Notes: a model not told the origin generated them from the sequence alone. DNA of 64,000 nt from Aestuariivivens sediminicola (GCF_022662015.1 NZ_JAKMCM010000002.1:550350-614349), one strand, 5' to 3'. Positions 24,965 through 34,482 are shown, counted from the stretch's first letter. Translations and numbers: made by a program.

Positions 24965-26269
24965 CTATGATGTGTTGGTCATGGAAATCTCTATCGCCCG
25001 GTCTAAAATTTCTATTCCCAAATCAATTTCTGCTCTGGTAATGGATAGGGGCGGTGCTATTCTAAACACGCCGGACATACCCTTTAACCTTACAATATTC
25101 ATGCTCAATCCCATGCTCAGGCAGGCCTCGGATATGCGATACCCCAATTCAATATCAGGTTCTTTGGATGCCCTGTCCTTGACAATTTCAACGCCTAGCA
25201 TCAGGCCTCGCCCTCTTATATCGCCAATGCATTCATGCTTATGTTTTAATTCCAGCAGATGCTTTTTAAAGTAGGCACCCTGTTTTTCAGCACGTTCAGC
25301 CATCTTTTCATGAATCAAAATTTCGATCATGGCCAGACCCACTCGAGCCGGCAAGGGATCTGAAATATGGGAGGTCACGTTAATGAAACCCTTAGCGTAG
25401 CAATCCTCTTCAATAGCCTTGCTCGTTATTGTTGCCGCCAGGGGGAGACCTCCTCCCAACGTTTTGGAAAGCGTTAGAAAGTCTGGTATCGTTTCCAATA
25501 ATTCGAATCCAAAATTAACACCCAGTCGCCCAAATCCTGTCTGTGCTTCATCAAGGATGAGTAAAAGACCTCTTTCATCACAAAGTTCCTTGAGTCTTTG
25601 GAGGTAATCTGCTGATAACTCAATAATGCCGGCAGCGGATAACACGGGCTCAACAATACAGGCCGCATAAGCCCCTACAGATTGCTTGTCGACCATGTCC
25701 ATGCCCACTTCAAGACAGGTGTTATCGCATGTATTTTTGCAATGCTTGATCGGGCATCGGTAAGCATATGGCGCGGGGATCGACAGATTGCCGGGAATTA
25801 CCGGACCAAAGCCTTTACGGGTATGGGAATAGGTGCTGGATTGTGAACCTGCAGTCATACCGTGCCAGGAGCCTAAAAAACCAATGACTTCAAAGCCACC
25901 ACTTGCCAATTTTGCCATTCTAATGGCCACTTCATTCGATTCTGAACCCGTATTAACGAATACACATTTATCCAATCCTTCCGGAAGTAAATCCGTTAAT
26001 TGCTGACTCAATGCAATGACCGGAGGAGAAAGCATGGTACTCAGTAAATGAATGCTATCTTCCGACGCACTCTTAAGGGCCTGTACGATCTTGTCATGAT
26101 TATGTCCAAACACAGAACACATTTGTCCGGATGTAAAATCAAGATACGCCTTGCCCTCTTTTGAATAGATATAGGATCCTTTGGACTTCTCGATTAAGAT
26201 TGGTGAAAAATCACCACAATAGCGTATCAGGGTGTCTTCTGCTTTTCTTAACCAATCCGGCTTATCCAT
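24965..26269 (-). CDS. Class III PLP enzyme, 2,2-dialkylglycine decarboxylase-like
   Basis: 434 residues of the class III aminotransferase fold. The sequence follows 2,2-dialkylglycine decarboxylase closely: LDFTSGQMCSVFGH with Q49 (the glutamine that distinguishes this enzyme from plain aminotransferases), SWHGMTAGSQSSTYSHTRKG with W135, DEAQTGFGR (D240-Q243), the cofactor lysine K269 in LSKTLGGGLP, and the C-terminal SGVFRIAPPL arginine. It would decarboxylate alpha,alpha-dialkyl amino acids such as 2-aminoisobutyrate and pass the amino group to pyruvate. A cysteine-rich insert (C172, C177, C181, C185) is also seen in other class III enzymes. A TATCTTTA box lies at 26295-26302 (minus). Other omega-amino acid substrates remain possible. 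Confidence 0.82.
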   Translation of the reverse strand: MDKPDWLRKAEDTLIRYCGDFSPILIEKSKGSYIYSKEGKAYLDFTSGQMCSVFGHNHDKIVQALKSASEDSIHLLSTMLSPPVIALSQQLTDLLPEGLDKCVFVNTGSESNEVAIRMAKLASGGFEVIGFLGSWHGMTAGSQSSTYSHTRKGFGPVIPGNLSIPAPYAYRCPIKHCKNTCDNTCLEVGMDMVDKQSVGAYAACIVEPVLSAAGIIELSADYLQRLKELCDERGLLLILDEAQTGFGRLGVNFGFELLETIPDFLTLSKTLGGGLPLAATITSKAIEEDCYAKGFINVTSHISDPLPARVGLAMIEILIHEKMAERAEKQGAYFKKHLLELKHKHECIGDIRGRGLMLGVEIVKDRASKEPDIELGYRISEACLSMGLSMNIVRLKGMSGVFRIAPPLSITRAEIDLGIEILDRAIEISMTNTS

Positions 26270-26541
26270 CTTATTATTTTACAGGTGAGCTTGTTAAAGA
26301 TAAGCAAATCACATGACTTTAAAATGTGTAATTCAGGCTCTTAAACCCCATGTTTAAGACACTCATCGGGCTCAGAGGTTCAAACCCAATGGGTAAGGAT
26401 TCACAAAGGTATGATAGAGTAACTGCTTGTGTTTCAATGATTCTCTAATGAATGACGCTGCTTTTTGCAGTTCTTATCGGTAATATCCAGAATATTAGCC
26501 TCCAGGCCCTGCAAAACATCACCGGATAACAATATTGAAGA

Positions 26542-27444
26542 CTACTCCGAATACTTCAAAAACTTCTCAGCTACAATGTTTGTCTTAGGCATTGCAATGG
26601 TCGCTTTAACGTGGCCGCCCTCCTGTAAATCGAAGGTAACTTTGGGGAACCCTCTGCCACCTTCAAAAGTATTATTTCCAACATAGGTCAAACCTTCAAG
26701 ATATTGCCCTTTTAATTTCAGGAACAGGATGTCATCTCGTCTCACGAATTCATAGATTCTTTCACTGTCGGCAAGTTTCTGATCAGTGCGATACAGGCCT
26801 TCAATCTTACTATAGGTTGCATCGCTGAGAGGATAGGTTTTACGTAACACAATATCAAACTGCACTTCTTTTTCCTGCTCGGGTGTTGTAGTCACCTTTA
26901 GGGTCCTATTGACGGCTTCAGGTGCAGAGGCACTTGAATCCATGTGGAGGTAGTCATCACCTTTAAAATAAATCTGTGTGATCAGGTCCTGCTGAGACGG
27001 GCTCGAAACACGTATGTGTATGTGAGCGGGTCGCCAGCTGGAATCGTTATCCGGGTTGGCTTTATAGGGTACCGGCATAATGGTGGTAAACTTGTATCTG
27101 CCGTCTTTTCCTGTTCTAATGGCCCCCCGGCACAAGAAGTCATCCGAGGTATTATCGTATTCCTGATTTTCGTTGCAATGCCAGATTTCAATCATGGCGT
27201 TGGCATTGGGCGTTATTCCATCCTCATCGTAAATAACCCCACTTAGATGTAAAGGAATACCCTTTGAATTGGGCGGAATGATATTGCTTTTAAAGGGCGC
27301 GCCGGGTCGGTAAAACGGGCCTAGAATATCTGTTGTTGTGGGGGTATCGCCCACATACTTCTTTCCATCCCAATGAATGGCCCCAAAGGCACTAATGCTA
27401 AATGCCATAAGGGAGGATTGTTGAATAAAGTGTCTTCTTTTCAT
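26542..27444 (-). CDS. Exported intradiol ring-cleavage dioxygenase-like protein
   Basis: 300 residues from the ATG at 27444 (MKRRHFIQQSSLMAFSIS), chosen over an upstream ATG because it gives a signal peptide of near Tat type (RRHF). The domain has TDILGPFYRPGAP, a beta sandwich, and the four expected iron ligands: Y96, Y127 (MPVPY), H141 and H143 (RPAHIHIRV). It should therefore be an iron(III) dioxygenase acting outside the cytoplasm; the natural substrate is unknown and need not be catechol. A C-terminal extension of about 95 residues (from YPLSDATYSKIEGLYR) resembles the DUF3471-like end of other secreted proteins. Confidence 0.87.
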   Translation of the reverse strand: MKRRHFIQQSSLMAFSISAFGAIHWDGKKYVGDTPTTTDILGPFYRPGAPFKSNIIPPNSKGIPLHLSGVIYDEDGITPNANAMIEIWHCNENQEYDNTSDDFLCRGAIRTGKDGRYKFTTIMPVPYKANPDNDSSWRPAHIHIRVSSPSQQDLITQIYFKGDDYLHMDSSASAPEAVNRTLKVTTTPEQEKEVQFDIVLRKTYPLSDATYSKIEGLYRTDQKLADSERIYEFVRRDDILFLKLKGQYLEGLTYVGNNTFEGGRGFPKVTFDLQEGGHVKATIAMPKTNIVAEKFLKYSE

Positions 27445-27631
27445 AATGTTATACTGCTTGGTTTGTTGGTTTTCAGATCCATTTTTGGGATGGATCATTA
27501 TATCGGAAATGACCTTCCCAAAACATGCTTTTCGTGGTATTTGTACCTTTTAAAGATAAGGATAATTAAGACATGTTGTTAATGCACTACTTATTTAACG
27601 GACTATTTATGAGTTTGGAGGTTTTATAATA

Positions 27632-28636
27632 TTATTCAGTATTCCTTTGAGATAATGCTTCCCATTTTTCTCCATCCCATCTCCAAAAATCATTCAGAGG
27701 AAGTTGTTCGCCATCAACATATGCTTTCCCGCCGTATAGATAACCAAAGTTCTCATAGGAATCGTATGTAAATCCAAAACTATGTCGTCTTGTCGGTCCT
27801 CCTCTGTCTATAACATGTATTTGATTGTTCTCTATTTTAAATGTCACATTTTGGAAGACATAACGGTAATTCTTACCGCCAAAACCAATGATTTTGTTCG
27901 ATTTTTTATCGTAAATCATGGCATGATGATCAAGAGATGAATTGTCGTATGGGCCACTTAAAGACTGCCATTGATTATTAGACCATTTCCACAGATCGGC
28001 ATATTGTCCACTGATCCACAAGCCACCGTATAACAGGGCACAGTTGTTTATTTCATCATAAATCATGGCATAGGAAGCTCTTTTTGGGGGAGAAGGGATA
28101 TTTAATTTATGCCACCCATCTGACCACATCCATGTTGTGCCAATAACATCTTCGCCATTCCACCCACCAAAGGCCAGTATTGTATTTTGATTACTCAAAT
28201 ACACCATTTGATGATGATCCGCTTTATAATCACTATTTTCTTCAATTTGAGACCATACTGAACCATTCCATTCCCACAGGTCTGAATAGGTCACCCTGTT
28301 ATTTCCACGACCACCATGTAAAATGATCGAACGTCTTACTTTGTCAAAAGTGACGGCACAAAAGCCTCTGGCAGAAGGACCGGAAACGGTCATCTGTTTC
28401 CATTGATTATTTTCCCAAATCCAGGTGTCGCCCAGAAATTCACCTCCTTTTTTGTTGGTTCCCCCAAAGAGCAGCATATTCTTATTTACAGGATCATAGA
28501 TCATAACATGACCCCATCTTGCCCCGGGGTCATTATGTTCTTTAGCCTCCTGTCCCGTGATTTCTGATAAAGGTATAATGGATACGACTAATGATACGAA
28601 GAAGACATAATAGTGCTTAGTAATTGACAGATTCAT
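27632..28636 (-). CDS. Secreted Kelch-repeat beta-propeller protein
   Basis: 334 residues with a signal peptide (about 1-28, to ITG). The body is made of repeating Kelch blades of about 47 residues, each with a MIYD- or VTFD-type strand, a double glycine (LLFGGTNKK, ILHGGRGNN, LAFGGWNGE, LLYGGLWIS, IGFGGKNYR, YLYGGKAYV) and a closing LWEWN/LWKWS strand: six blades in all, enough for one propeller. It is likely a periplasmic or surface binding protein. No galactose-oxidase copper ligands can be assigned. It follows the gene at 28667 by 30 bases, so the two may share a transcript. Confidence 0.88.
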   Translation of the reverse strand: MNLSITKHYYVFFVSLVVSIIPLSEITGQEAKEHNDPGARWGHVMIYDPVNKNMLLFGGTNKKGGEFLGDTWIWENNQWKQMTVSGPSARGFCAVTFDKVRRSIILHGGRGNNRVTYSDLWEWNGSVWSQIEENSDYKADHHQMVYLSNQNTILAFGGWNGEDVIGTTWMWSDGWHKLNIPSPPKRASYAMIYDEINNCALLYGGLWISGQYADLWKWSNNQWQSLSGPYDNSSLDHHAMIYDKKSNKIIGFGGKNYRYVFQNVTFKIENNQIHVIDRGGPTRRHSFGFTYDSYENFGYLYGGKAYVDGEQLPLNDFWRWDGEKWEALSQRNTE

Positions 28637-28666
28637 TTTATATTTATGACATTTATAGCTGTCGTT

Positions 28667-29530
28667 CTAAGTTAGTCTATTTTTGTCAATTGATGTTCTG
28701 AGGACCATAAATAGTATAAATAGAACCAGAATACTGATTCCTATTATTGTCCCCGTGATCTTCCATTGCCGCTTATCATTGACTCTTACCCATATCTCTT
28801 TATTGAATAGGGAGGGTTCTTCTAAAAGTTTAAAAAATTCGATATCCGAAGGGTTGGCTAAATAGGTCTTGTCTTCAATTTCATCAATTTTCGTAATGTC
28901 ATTATAATAATCCAGATTATCCTTGAAGGACTTGTCCGAAATGGAACTGTTGTGTATAATTAAACTATCATTTTTATTTTCCAGCCATATGGCAAACCAT
29001 TTTTCTTCATTGTCAAGAATGTTTAGAAAATACCTTTGTTCGTAAACTTTGAGCACAGCGTTCTTTTTATGTTGTGTGTCAAAGTCATCTATAAAATAGC
29101 CTTTTTCAAGGTTCAATTCATAGGCCGGTTTTTTTTCGGTATAATAGCGGTTGTTCTTCAACCTAAGTTTTATTTTTTGTACGGTGTCTTTTTCCTTTAT
29201 AATTATTGTGCTTTCTCGTAATTCTACAGAAGTAGAATCATTTTTAGCACTCTCAATAAGGGAATTGATGGAATCCTTTTGTATCCATTCCGTACTGTAA
29301 ATGATGCAGTGTTTTTCATTTATTCTTTCAAATTCATAGTAGGTCTGTTCTCCTAACTTGAGAAATTTGCCATGGAAGAATTCAGGTAAAACCAGTACAA
29401 TTTCAACTTTATTTGGAACAGGGTTTTCAAATAAGAGTTTAGTACATCCAAAGAATGATAACATTACCCATAGTAGTAGGAACGGTTGGTTTTGAATATT
29501 AGTTTTCACTGACATAGACGAGATGTACAT
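28667..29530 (-). CDS. Putative lipoprotein with C-terminal membrane helix, unknown function
   Basis: 287 residues, not recognised. The N-terminus has a hydrophobic stretch ending LSFFGC, a possible lipobox (Cys 29, counting from the first ATG); an internal ATG six codons in is also possible. The middle is beta-rich and charged (KDTVQKIKLRLKNNRYYTEKK), and the C-terminus has a membrane helix (about 259-278, IIGISILVLFILFMVL) with a short basic tail. Having both a lipobox and a C-terminal helix is unusual; one of the two may not function. It lies 30 bases upstream of the Kelch gene on the same strand. Confidence 0.62.
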   Translation of the reverse strand: MYISSMSVKTNIQNQPFLLLWVMLSFFGCTKLLFENPVPNKVEIVLVLPEFFHGKFLKLGEQTYYEFERINEKHCIIYSTEWIQKDSINSLIESAKNDSTSVELRESTIIIKEKDTVQKIKLRLKNNRYYTEKKPAYELNLEKGYFIDDFDTQHKKNAVLKVYEQRYFLNILDNEEKWFAIWLENKNDSLIIHNSSISDKSFKDNLDYYNDITKIDEIEDKTYLANPSDIEFFKLLEEPSLFNKEIWVRVNDKRQWKITGTIIGISILVLFILFMVLRTSIDKNRLT

Positions 29531-29643
29531 TTTAATTTAAAATGGTGAGAAATAGGACTTGTAACGATAGACCATTTTATTTGGTGGTTGGTCTATTGTT
29601 GGAATCGCTGTAAATCTTGGATAAAAAAGTCATCTAAAATGAT

Positions 29644-30123
29644 TTACTTCTTTTTTTCGGGATACCAGCTATCCCTGAGTATTTTCCATTCGCCATCCTC
29701 TTTTTTCCACACCACCAAATATTTACCACGTCCCACAACCTGTCCATTTGCGTGAGACCAAACACCGGTTCCTTCTTCAACGAGCAAAGCATCATTGCCC
29801 CAAAGCCCGGTGGTCTTAAAGTTCGATCCGGTAATACTATCGCGAATCATGCTTCCGAAATTCTTCACAATTCGTTCTGTTCCCACAAGGGAAGGCATGA
29901 TTACAGCATCTACCAGGTACATGTTACCCAATGCAATCGAGTCCCCATTTTTTAAGTTCTTCTCAAATTCTCGGAGCTTTGATTCAATTTCCTTCTCCAA
30001 TCGAGACAGAGTGACGTGTTCATTTTCAGAGGTCGGTTGATTTTCTTTTTGGACACATCCCAGGATGAAAATTAAAGTTATGAGAAGGGATGAACCTAAT
30101 ACCTTGGAAAATTTTGTTTTCAT
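29644..30123 (-). CDS. DUF4440/SnoaL-like secreted lipoprotein
   Basis: 159 residues from the ATG at 30123, chosen because the longer frame would place 13 residues before the signal peptide. A lipobox ends at IFILGC (Cys 23). The mature part shows the NTF2-like fold of DUF4440: a helix (LEKEIESKLREFEKNLKNGD), then MYLVDAVIMPSLVGTERIV, and the strands GRGKYLVVWKKEDGEWKILRDSWYP at the end. Such proteins are often small-molecule binders or dehydratase-like, without a fixed activity. Next upstream is the amidohydrolase, 98 bases away on the same strand. Confidence 0.82.
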   Translation of the reverse strand: MKTKFSKVLGSSLLITLIFILGCVQKENQPTSENEHVTLSRLEKEIESKLREFEKNLKNGDSIALGNMYLVDAVIMPSLVGTERIVKNFGSMIRDSITGSNFKTTGLWGNDALLVEEGTGVWSHANGQVVGRGKYLVVWKKEDGEWKILRDSWYPEKKK

Positions 30124-30221
30124 GACTATCTGTTTTAATTGTGGTTCAAGATGTTGTCCCATTTCTAAGGGGCCTGATATACCTGTTCTCTTCTTGCAAT
30201 CAATGGGTTTAGCACCTGTAT

Positions 30222-31934
30222 TTATTCATTGTTAACTGATTTATTTCTATATCCCGGACCTCGAACAACACGTCCCGGTAATGCTCCGGTATGTTCACCT
30301 TCATTGAGTACCTGAACCCCATTTACAAACACATGTATCATTCCGGTTGCAAACTGCTGAGGTTTATCATAGGTCGCATGATCCTGGATTTCATTCGGAT
30401 TGAATAGTGCCAAATCGGCATAATAGCCTTCCTTTAATGCACCACGTTTTTTTATTTTCATATTTGTAGCCGGAAGGGTGGTTAGTTTATAGATGGCTTC
30501 CTCTATGGGAATAACCTTTTCATCTCGCACATATTTGCCTAGCAGACGGGCGAAATTACCATAGGCTCTGGGGTGTACGCTCGATTTAAGGAAAACACCT
30601 TCGGGAGCGGACGATCTGGAATCTGAACAAAAACTCATGTAAGGCAAAGCTATTTTCTTTTTTATGTTTTCCTCTGACATTAAGAAATAGACGGTCCCCA
30701 CACGACTGCCATCCTGTATCACCAGATCCATTGCGGTTTCTTCCGGTGATAAGTTGCGCATTCTGGCCACTTCTGCCAGGGTTTTGCCGGTGAGGTATTT
30801 CAGACTGTCATTTTTAAAACCGATTAGCAGCATGTTTTCTGCAGAACCCGCATCTTGCATCAAGCTTTCCCAATGTTTGGATGGCGTGGTCATTTCCTCA
30901 AATACTTGTCTGCGAATTTCCGGATCTCTTAACCGACGTGCCCATTCTTTATAACCTCCTTCCTGTACCCAGGGCGGCATGGAAGCATCTAAGCCTGTAG
31001 ATCCGGCAGTATAGGTATACATATTTGTCGTAATGTGCAATCCAGCAGAACGTGCCGAGTCAATCTTTGAGGTCACCTTGTCGTATTTGTGCCAATTTGC
31101 TTTCCCACTGAGTTTGAGGTGATATACTTCAGCCCTTATATTCGCTTTGTCTGCTATGTCTATCAATTCGTCTAAACTCTCTAATATGTTCTGACCTTCG
31201 CTTCTCAAATGAGATATGTACATGCCTTCATATTCTGCGGCGACTTTACAGATCTCAATGAGTTCTTCAGTACTGGCAAAGAATGCCGGTGCATAAATCA
31301 GGGATGAACCAATGCCCAATGCACCCTCTTCCATCGCTTGGCGTACCAATAATTTCATTTGTTCGAGTTCCTCAGCTGTGGGTTCCCTGTCATCATATCC
31401 TATTGTATTAACCCGAAGGGTTGTGGCGCCAACAAATGATGCGATATTAGGAGAAACCCCTTTTTTAACCATAAATTCAAGATATTCACCCAAGGTGCTC
31501 CATTCGATATCATAGCTTATATCACCCTGGCCATCTAACCATTGTTTTTTCATGCTTTCATTCAATGGTCCCATGGAACTTCCCTCTCCAAAAACTTCCA
31601 GCGTTACACCTTGCCGGATATCACTTTGGGAGGTGCCATCTTCTATCAGTGATTCATTGGCCCAACTAAGCATGTTTATGAAACCGGGCGCCACCACCAA
31701 ACCCGAGGCATCGATTTCCAAATGTCCTCTTGCCCCGGGCAATTTGCCAATAACCGCAATCGTGTCGGCTCTAATCCCAATGTCCCCTGTAAATGGAACC
31801 TCACCCGATCCGTCAATGATTAGACCGTTCTTAATCAATACATCAAATGGTTCGGATGTAGAGCACCCGCAAAAAATGATTGAAGCGACGAAGAGTTGAA
31901 CGATTAATTTTGTTGTTCGGAAGATTGTATACAT
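30222..31934 (-). CDS. Amidohydrolase of the D-aminoacylase group, lacking the HxH motif
   Basis: 570 residues with a lipoprotein signal (Cys 24 in FCGC). The domain follows N-acyl-D-amino-acid deacylases: DVLIKNGLIIDGSG, VVAPGFIN, RQGVT, HLRSEG (H242), EVYHLKLSG (H272), FCSDSRSSAPEG and a closing HPRAYGNFARLLGKYV. The usual HxH after GFID is replaced by L89-S90-W91, and the cysteine that holds the tight zinc site in D-aminoacylase is replaced by a glutamate (E117 in VFGEG). H242, H272 and the late aspartate remain. It may bind a single metal and act on N-acylated amino acids or dipeptides in the periplasm, but activity is uncertain. Confidence 0.88.
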   Translation of the reverse strand: MYTIFRTTKLIVQLFVASIIFCGCSTSEPFDVLIKNGLIIDGSGEVPFTGDIGIRADTIAVIGKLPGARGHLEIDASGLVVAPGFINMLSWANESLIEDGTSQSDIRQGVTLEVFGEGSSMGPLNESMKKQWLDGQGDISYDIEWSTLGEYLEFMVKKGVSPNIASFVGATTLRVNTIGYDDREPTAEELEQMKLLVRQAMEEGALGIGSSLIYAPAFFASTEELIEICKVAAEYEGMYISHLRSEGQNILESLDELIDIADKANIRAEVYHLKLSGKANWHKYDKVTSKIDSARSAGLHITTNMYTYTAGSTGLDASMPPWVQEGGYKEWARRLRDPEIRRQVFEEMTTPSKHWESLMQDAGSAENMLLIGFKNDSLKYLTGKTLAEVARMRNLSPEETAMDLVIQDGSRVGTVYFLMSEENIKKKIALPYMSFCSDSRSSAPEGVFLKSSVHPRAYGNFARLLGKYVRDEKVIPIEEAIYKLTTLPATNMKIKKRGALKEGYYADLALFNPNEIQDHATYDKPQQFATGMIHVFVNGVQVLNEGEHTGALPGRVVRGPGYRNKSVNNE

Positions 31935-32234
31935 AAAATTTAAGAATGCCCGTAAACGCGTTATGTTCCGTTCCGGGATTTCATTAAAGTTAAGGAAATT
32001 TCAATAAAATTGACGGGTTATCAATAAGTTAAGTGAATAAATTCCAGGAATGACAACTTCAATATAAGCGGCGGTATACCAACTCAACAAAAAAGGCTTT
32101 GTCGTATTTCAGGACCAGAGCTACTTTATTGCCTATCGTCCTTTAAGGGTGATCACATATTTTGCATAAATCCCTAAGGCCATCGTATGTCACGAGATGC
32201 AGAGGGGCTAAGGTTCCAAATAATTTAAAAGCGC
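31935..32234. other. Gene-free gap between the amidohydrolase and DUF1080 genes
   Basis: 300 bases with no convincing reading frame, hairpin or promoter box that I can support. It precedes the amidohydrolase gene (minus strand), so its promoter should lie near 31940-32010, but no clear TAnnTTTG box was found. Confidence 0.4.
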
Positions 32235-32831
32235 TTAAAGTGTTTTTATTTCAATGTTTTTCCAGCTTACCTTAACATCCCCGCCGCTATGTATCTGGAG
32301 GACGATTCCACCTTCTCCCATGCCTATTTTTTCATCCTCAAGATCCACCATCTTAATGCCATTTAGCCATGAGGTAATTTTGCTGTTCTGCACTTTAATT
32401 TTCATTTTATTCCATTGCCCTTCTTTTAAGACCTTTTCCTTTTCGGGATCTGGTTTAATAAGCCAACCACGGCCATAAGATTCGTATATGCCCCCGGTAT
32501 GGTTTCCCGGTGGCGCAACTTCTACCTGCCAGCCACTGACTTTAGTACCCTCGACAGTAGACCGTATAAAGACGCCACTATTGCCATTGCTATTTTGCTT
32601 GAACTCCAAGGTGAGTATAAAATCTTTGTAATGCTTTTCTGTGCCCAGATAACCATATTCTTTATCGGGGCCACTTTCACAAACAAGCATGCCATCTTCA
32701 ACATACCATTTTTCAGTGCCGTATATATGCCAGCCCTCTAAGTTTTTGCCATTAAACAAGGATGTTGTTTGTCCATAAGCTGCTCCCGTAATAAGTAGGG
32801 CACTTAGCATGGTTAAAAAAAGGTGTTTCAT
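32235..32831 (-). CDS. Secreted DUF1080 (3-keto-disaccharide hydrolase family) protein
   Basis: 198 residues. A signal peptide (about 1-20, MKHLFLTMLSALLITGAAYG) precedes a concanavalin-like beta sandwich: SLFNGKNLEGWHIYGTEKWYVEDGMLVC at the start, then FILTLEFKQNSNGNSGVFIRS and EVAPPGNHTGGIYESYGRGWL, then QWNKMKIKVQNSKITSWLNGIKMVDLED and the final GGIVLQIHSGGDVKVSWKNIEIK. This is the full DUF1080 domain; some members cleave 3-keto-glycosides. It would act in the periplasm. There is no oxidoreductase partner next to it, so the role in sugar breakdown is only suggested by family. Confidence 0.93.
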   Translation of the reverse strand: MKHLFLTMLSALLITGAAYGQTTSLFNGKNLEGWHIYGTEKWYVEDGMLVCESGPDKEYGYLGTEKHYKDFILTLEFKQNSNGNSGVFIRSTVEGTKVSGWQVEVAPPGNHTGGIYESYGRGWLIKPDPEKEKVLKEGQWNKMKIKVQNSKITSWLNGIKMVDLEDEKIGMGEGGIVLQIHSGGDVKVSWKNIEIKTL

Positions 32832-33091
32832 AGTTAATTATTGTTTTAGATGTTATGCCTGTACCTATTCAAGCCATTCCTCAGATGGAGGCAATTGTAC
32901 AAACGCCGATAAATATAATGATAATTGATTTAAGACAGGAAAGCACGATGGATTTAAGGGAACAAAACCATAAAACGGTACATTCCAGACTTTCCTTTCG
33001 AAATTAAACTCCATCCAGTTTTTCTAAAGATTTTTATCATTGATTTTTGGTTTGTTTTATTGAATTACAATGGCCGGTTTAAGATGCATTT

Positions 33092-34114
33092 TTAATTCAT
33101 TTTATATCTTGTTGTATTAAGTTTTTTGATTCTTTCAATGGATTGATCAATACCCAATGAAAAATTATTTTTTGAGGCTAGTTTTAGCGCTTTTAGATAA
33201 TATTCATACGCTTTTTCTGTTTGTTGTTTATTCAGATAAATATCTCCTATCTGCAAGTTTGGATAGAGTTGAAATCTAATAAATCCAATTTCCTCTGCTA
33301 ATTTGGAAGATTCTGCATACATTTCAATGGCTAGTTTATCTTCACCCATTTTCATGTAAACATCGCCGAGAGATGAATATGATGCCGGCAAATAAGGTTT
33401 AAAACCAATTTCAAGTCTCAAGTCCAGGGACCACTTAAATAATTGCAGCGCTTTTTCATAATCTAATGTTTGCCTTCTGTGAATCTGTGCTAAATGTCGC
33501 GTGTTGTATGCTAGAACGTACTTACTGCAAAGGTTACTCGCTTTGATCTCTTTTTCGTATTCGGGAATTAATTCTAATATTTTATCTCTTTCGCCCCTCT
33601 GAAGTAGCATATTGTGCTTAACGGAAATATCATAAGCTCTTAATTCAGCTATTTTTTCGAAATTACCAGTGCTCTCAAAAATGTGTAGTGATTTATTGCG
33701 ATAAATTAATGATGAGTCAATATTGTTATGAGAACGATAGGCCTGTGATAAAGCAAAAAACAGGTCTCCCAGAACTTCAGTGTCTTCAACCTCCTTAGAA
33801 TCGGGTAAAAATTTAAGGAGCGTATTCAGGTTTTCTCTGTGATCTGTTCCTTTATTGAAAACATTATTTGCTATGCCATCAATTCTCAATTTCTGAACTG
33901 ATAAAAGGATCTCATGTTCAATCTTATAGCCCTTAAAATTTTTAAAATATGAAAGGTTAACGATAGCCTTTGCTTCTTCAAACCTGGCCTCATATAAGGC
34001 TCTTTCCGAAAAGTTTAGGATCGAAGATACGATAGAGTCCTCTAGGCTAGTTTGGCCCATTAAAAAACAACTGTTTATGATTCCAAAAAGAATCATCAAT
34101 GTTTTAACTCTCAT
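33092..34114 (-). CDS. Secreted TPR-repeat protein
   Basis: 340 residues with a signal peptide (about 1-20, to LMGQ). The C-terminal half has clear tetratricopeptide repeats (LPASYSSLGDVYMKMGEDKLAIEMYAESS; YPNLQIGDIYLNKQQTEKAYEYYLKALKLA), and the N-terminal part is helical with weaker repeats. It resembles the sensing half of flavobacterial TPR histidine kinases but has no membrane helix or kinase. It could bind proteins or peptides in the periplasm. It lies downstream of the AraC-type regulator and secreted lipoprotein on the same strand, separated by a terminator. Confidence 0.82.
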   Translation of the reverse strand: MRVKTLMILFGIINSCFLMGQTSLEDSIVSSILNFSERALYEARFEEAKAIVNLSYFKNFKGYKIEHEILLSVQKLRIDGIANNVFNKGTDHRENLNTLLKFLPDSKEVEDTEVLGDLFFALSQAYRSHNNIDSSLIYRNKSLHIFESTGNFEKIAELRAYDISVKHNMLLQRGERDKILELIPEYEKEIKASNLCSKYVLAYNTRHLAQIHRRQTLDYEKALQLFKWSLDLRLEIGFKPYLPASYSSLGDVYMKMGEDKLAIEMYAESSKLAEEIGFIRFQLYPNLQIGDIYLNKQQTEKAYEYYLKALKLASKNNFSLGIDQSIERIKKLNTTRYKMN

Positions 34115-34421
34115 ATCTTTAATAAATCAAACATTATCTTTTTGACTCAGAATCTATTTTTAAATCGGGGTGATCTCATTTTCGGGGTGTATATACCAAT
34201 AAATTTAAAGAAAATTTATGTTAGAATTATTTGGATGGATAAATGTTAAAGACTCAAAGCCACAGAAGGACACATTCTTAACTATTTTATGTGTTAGGAT
34301 GTATTTCATCACTCCCAATTTTGAGACAGAGAATCTACTAATAGCCTTATGATTTGGGGATATTTGGTGGTACCATTATTATTTACCGGATTTGTTTTGC
34401 AATAGAGAAAATCGTTTAAAT

Positions 34422-34453
34422 AAAAAAGGGAATCCGTACACTAAGATTCCCAT
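34422..34453 (-). terminator. Terminator of the lipoprotein gene at 34483
   Basis: The stem GGGAATC / GATTCCC lies 30 bases past the stop codon; read on the minus strand it ends in TTTTTTATTT. The rest of the gap (34115-34421) is AT-rich with no gene seen. Confidence 0.82.
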
Positions 34454-34482
34454 TTTATCAAGACTTTTCTTGTTTTTAGTGC

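Noticed and set aside
25714..25757. Cysteine cluster in the dialkylglycine decarboxylase-like enzyme (C172, C177, C181, C185), considered as an iron-sulfur site
   Set aside because: Similar cysteine-containing inserts are known in many class III PLP enzymes without a cluster; not evidence of a new function.
26361..26400. GGTTCAAACCC, considered as a tRNA T-arm
   Set aside because: No acceptor stem, anticodon arm or D-arm can be built around it.
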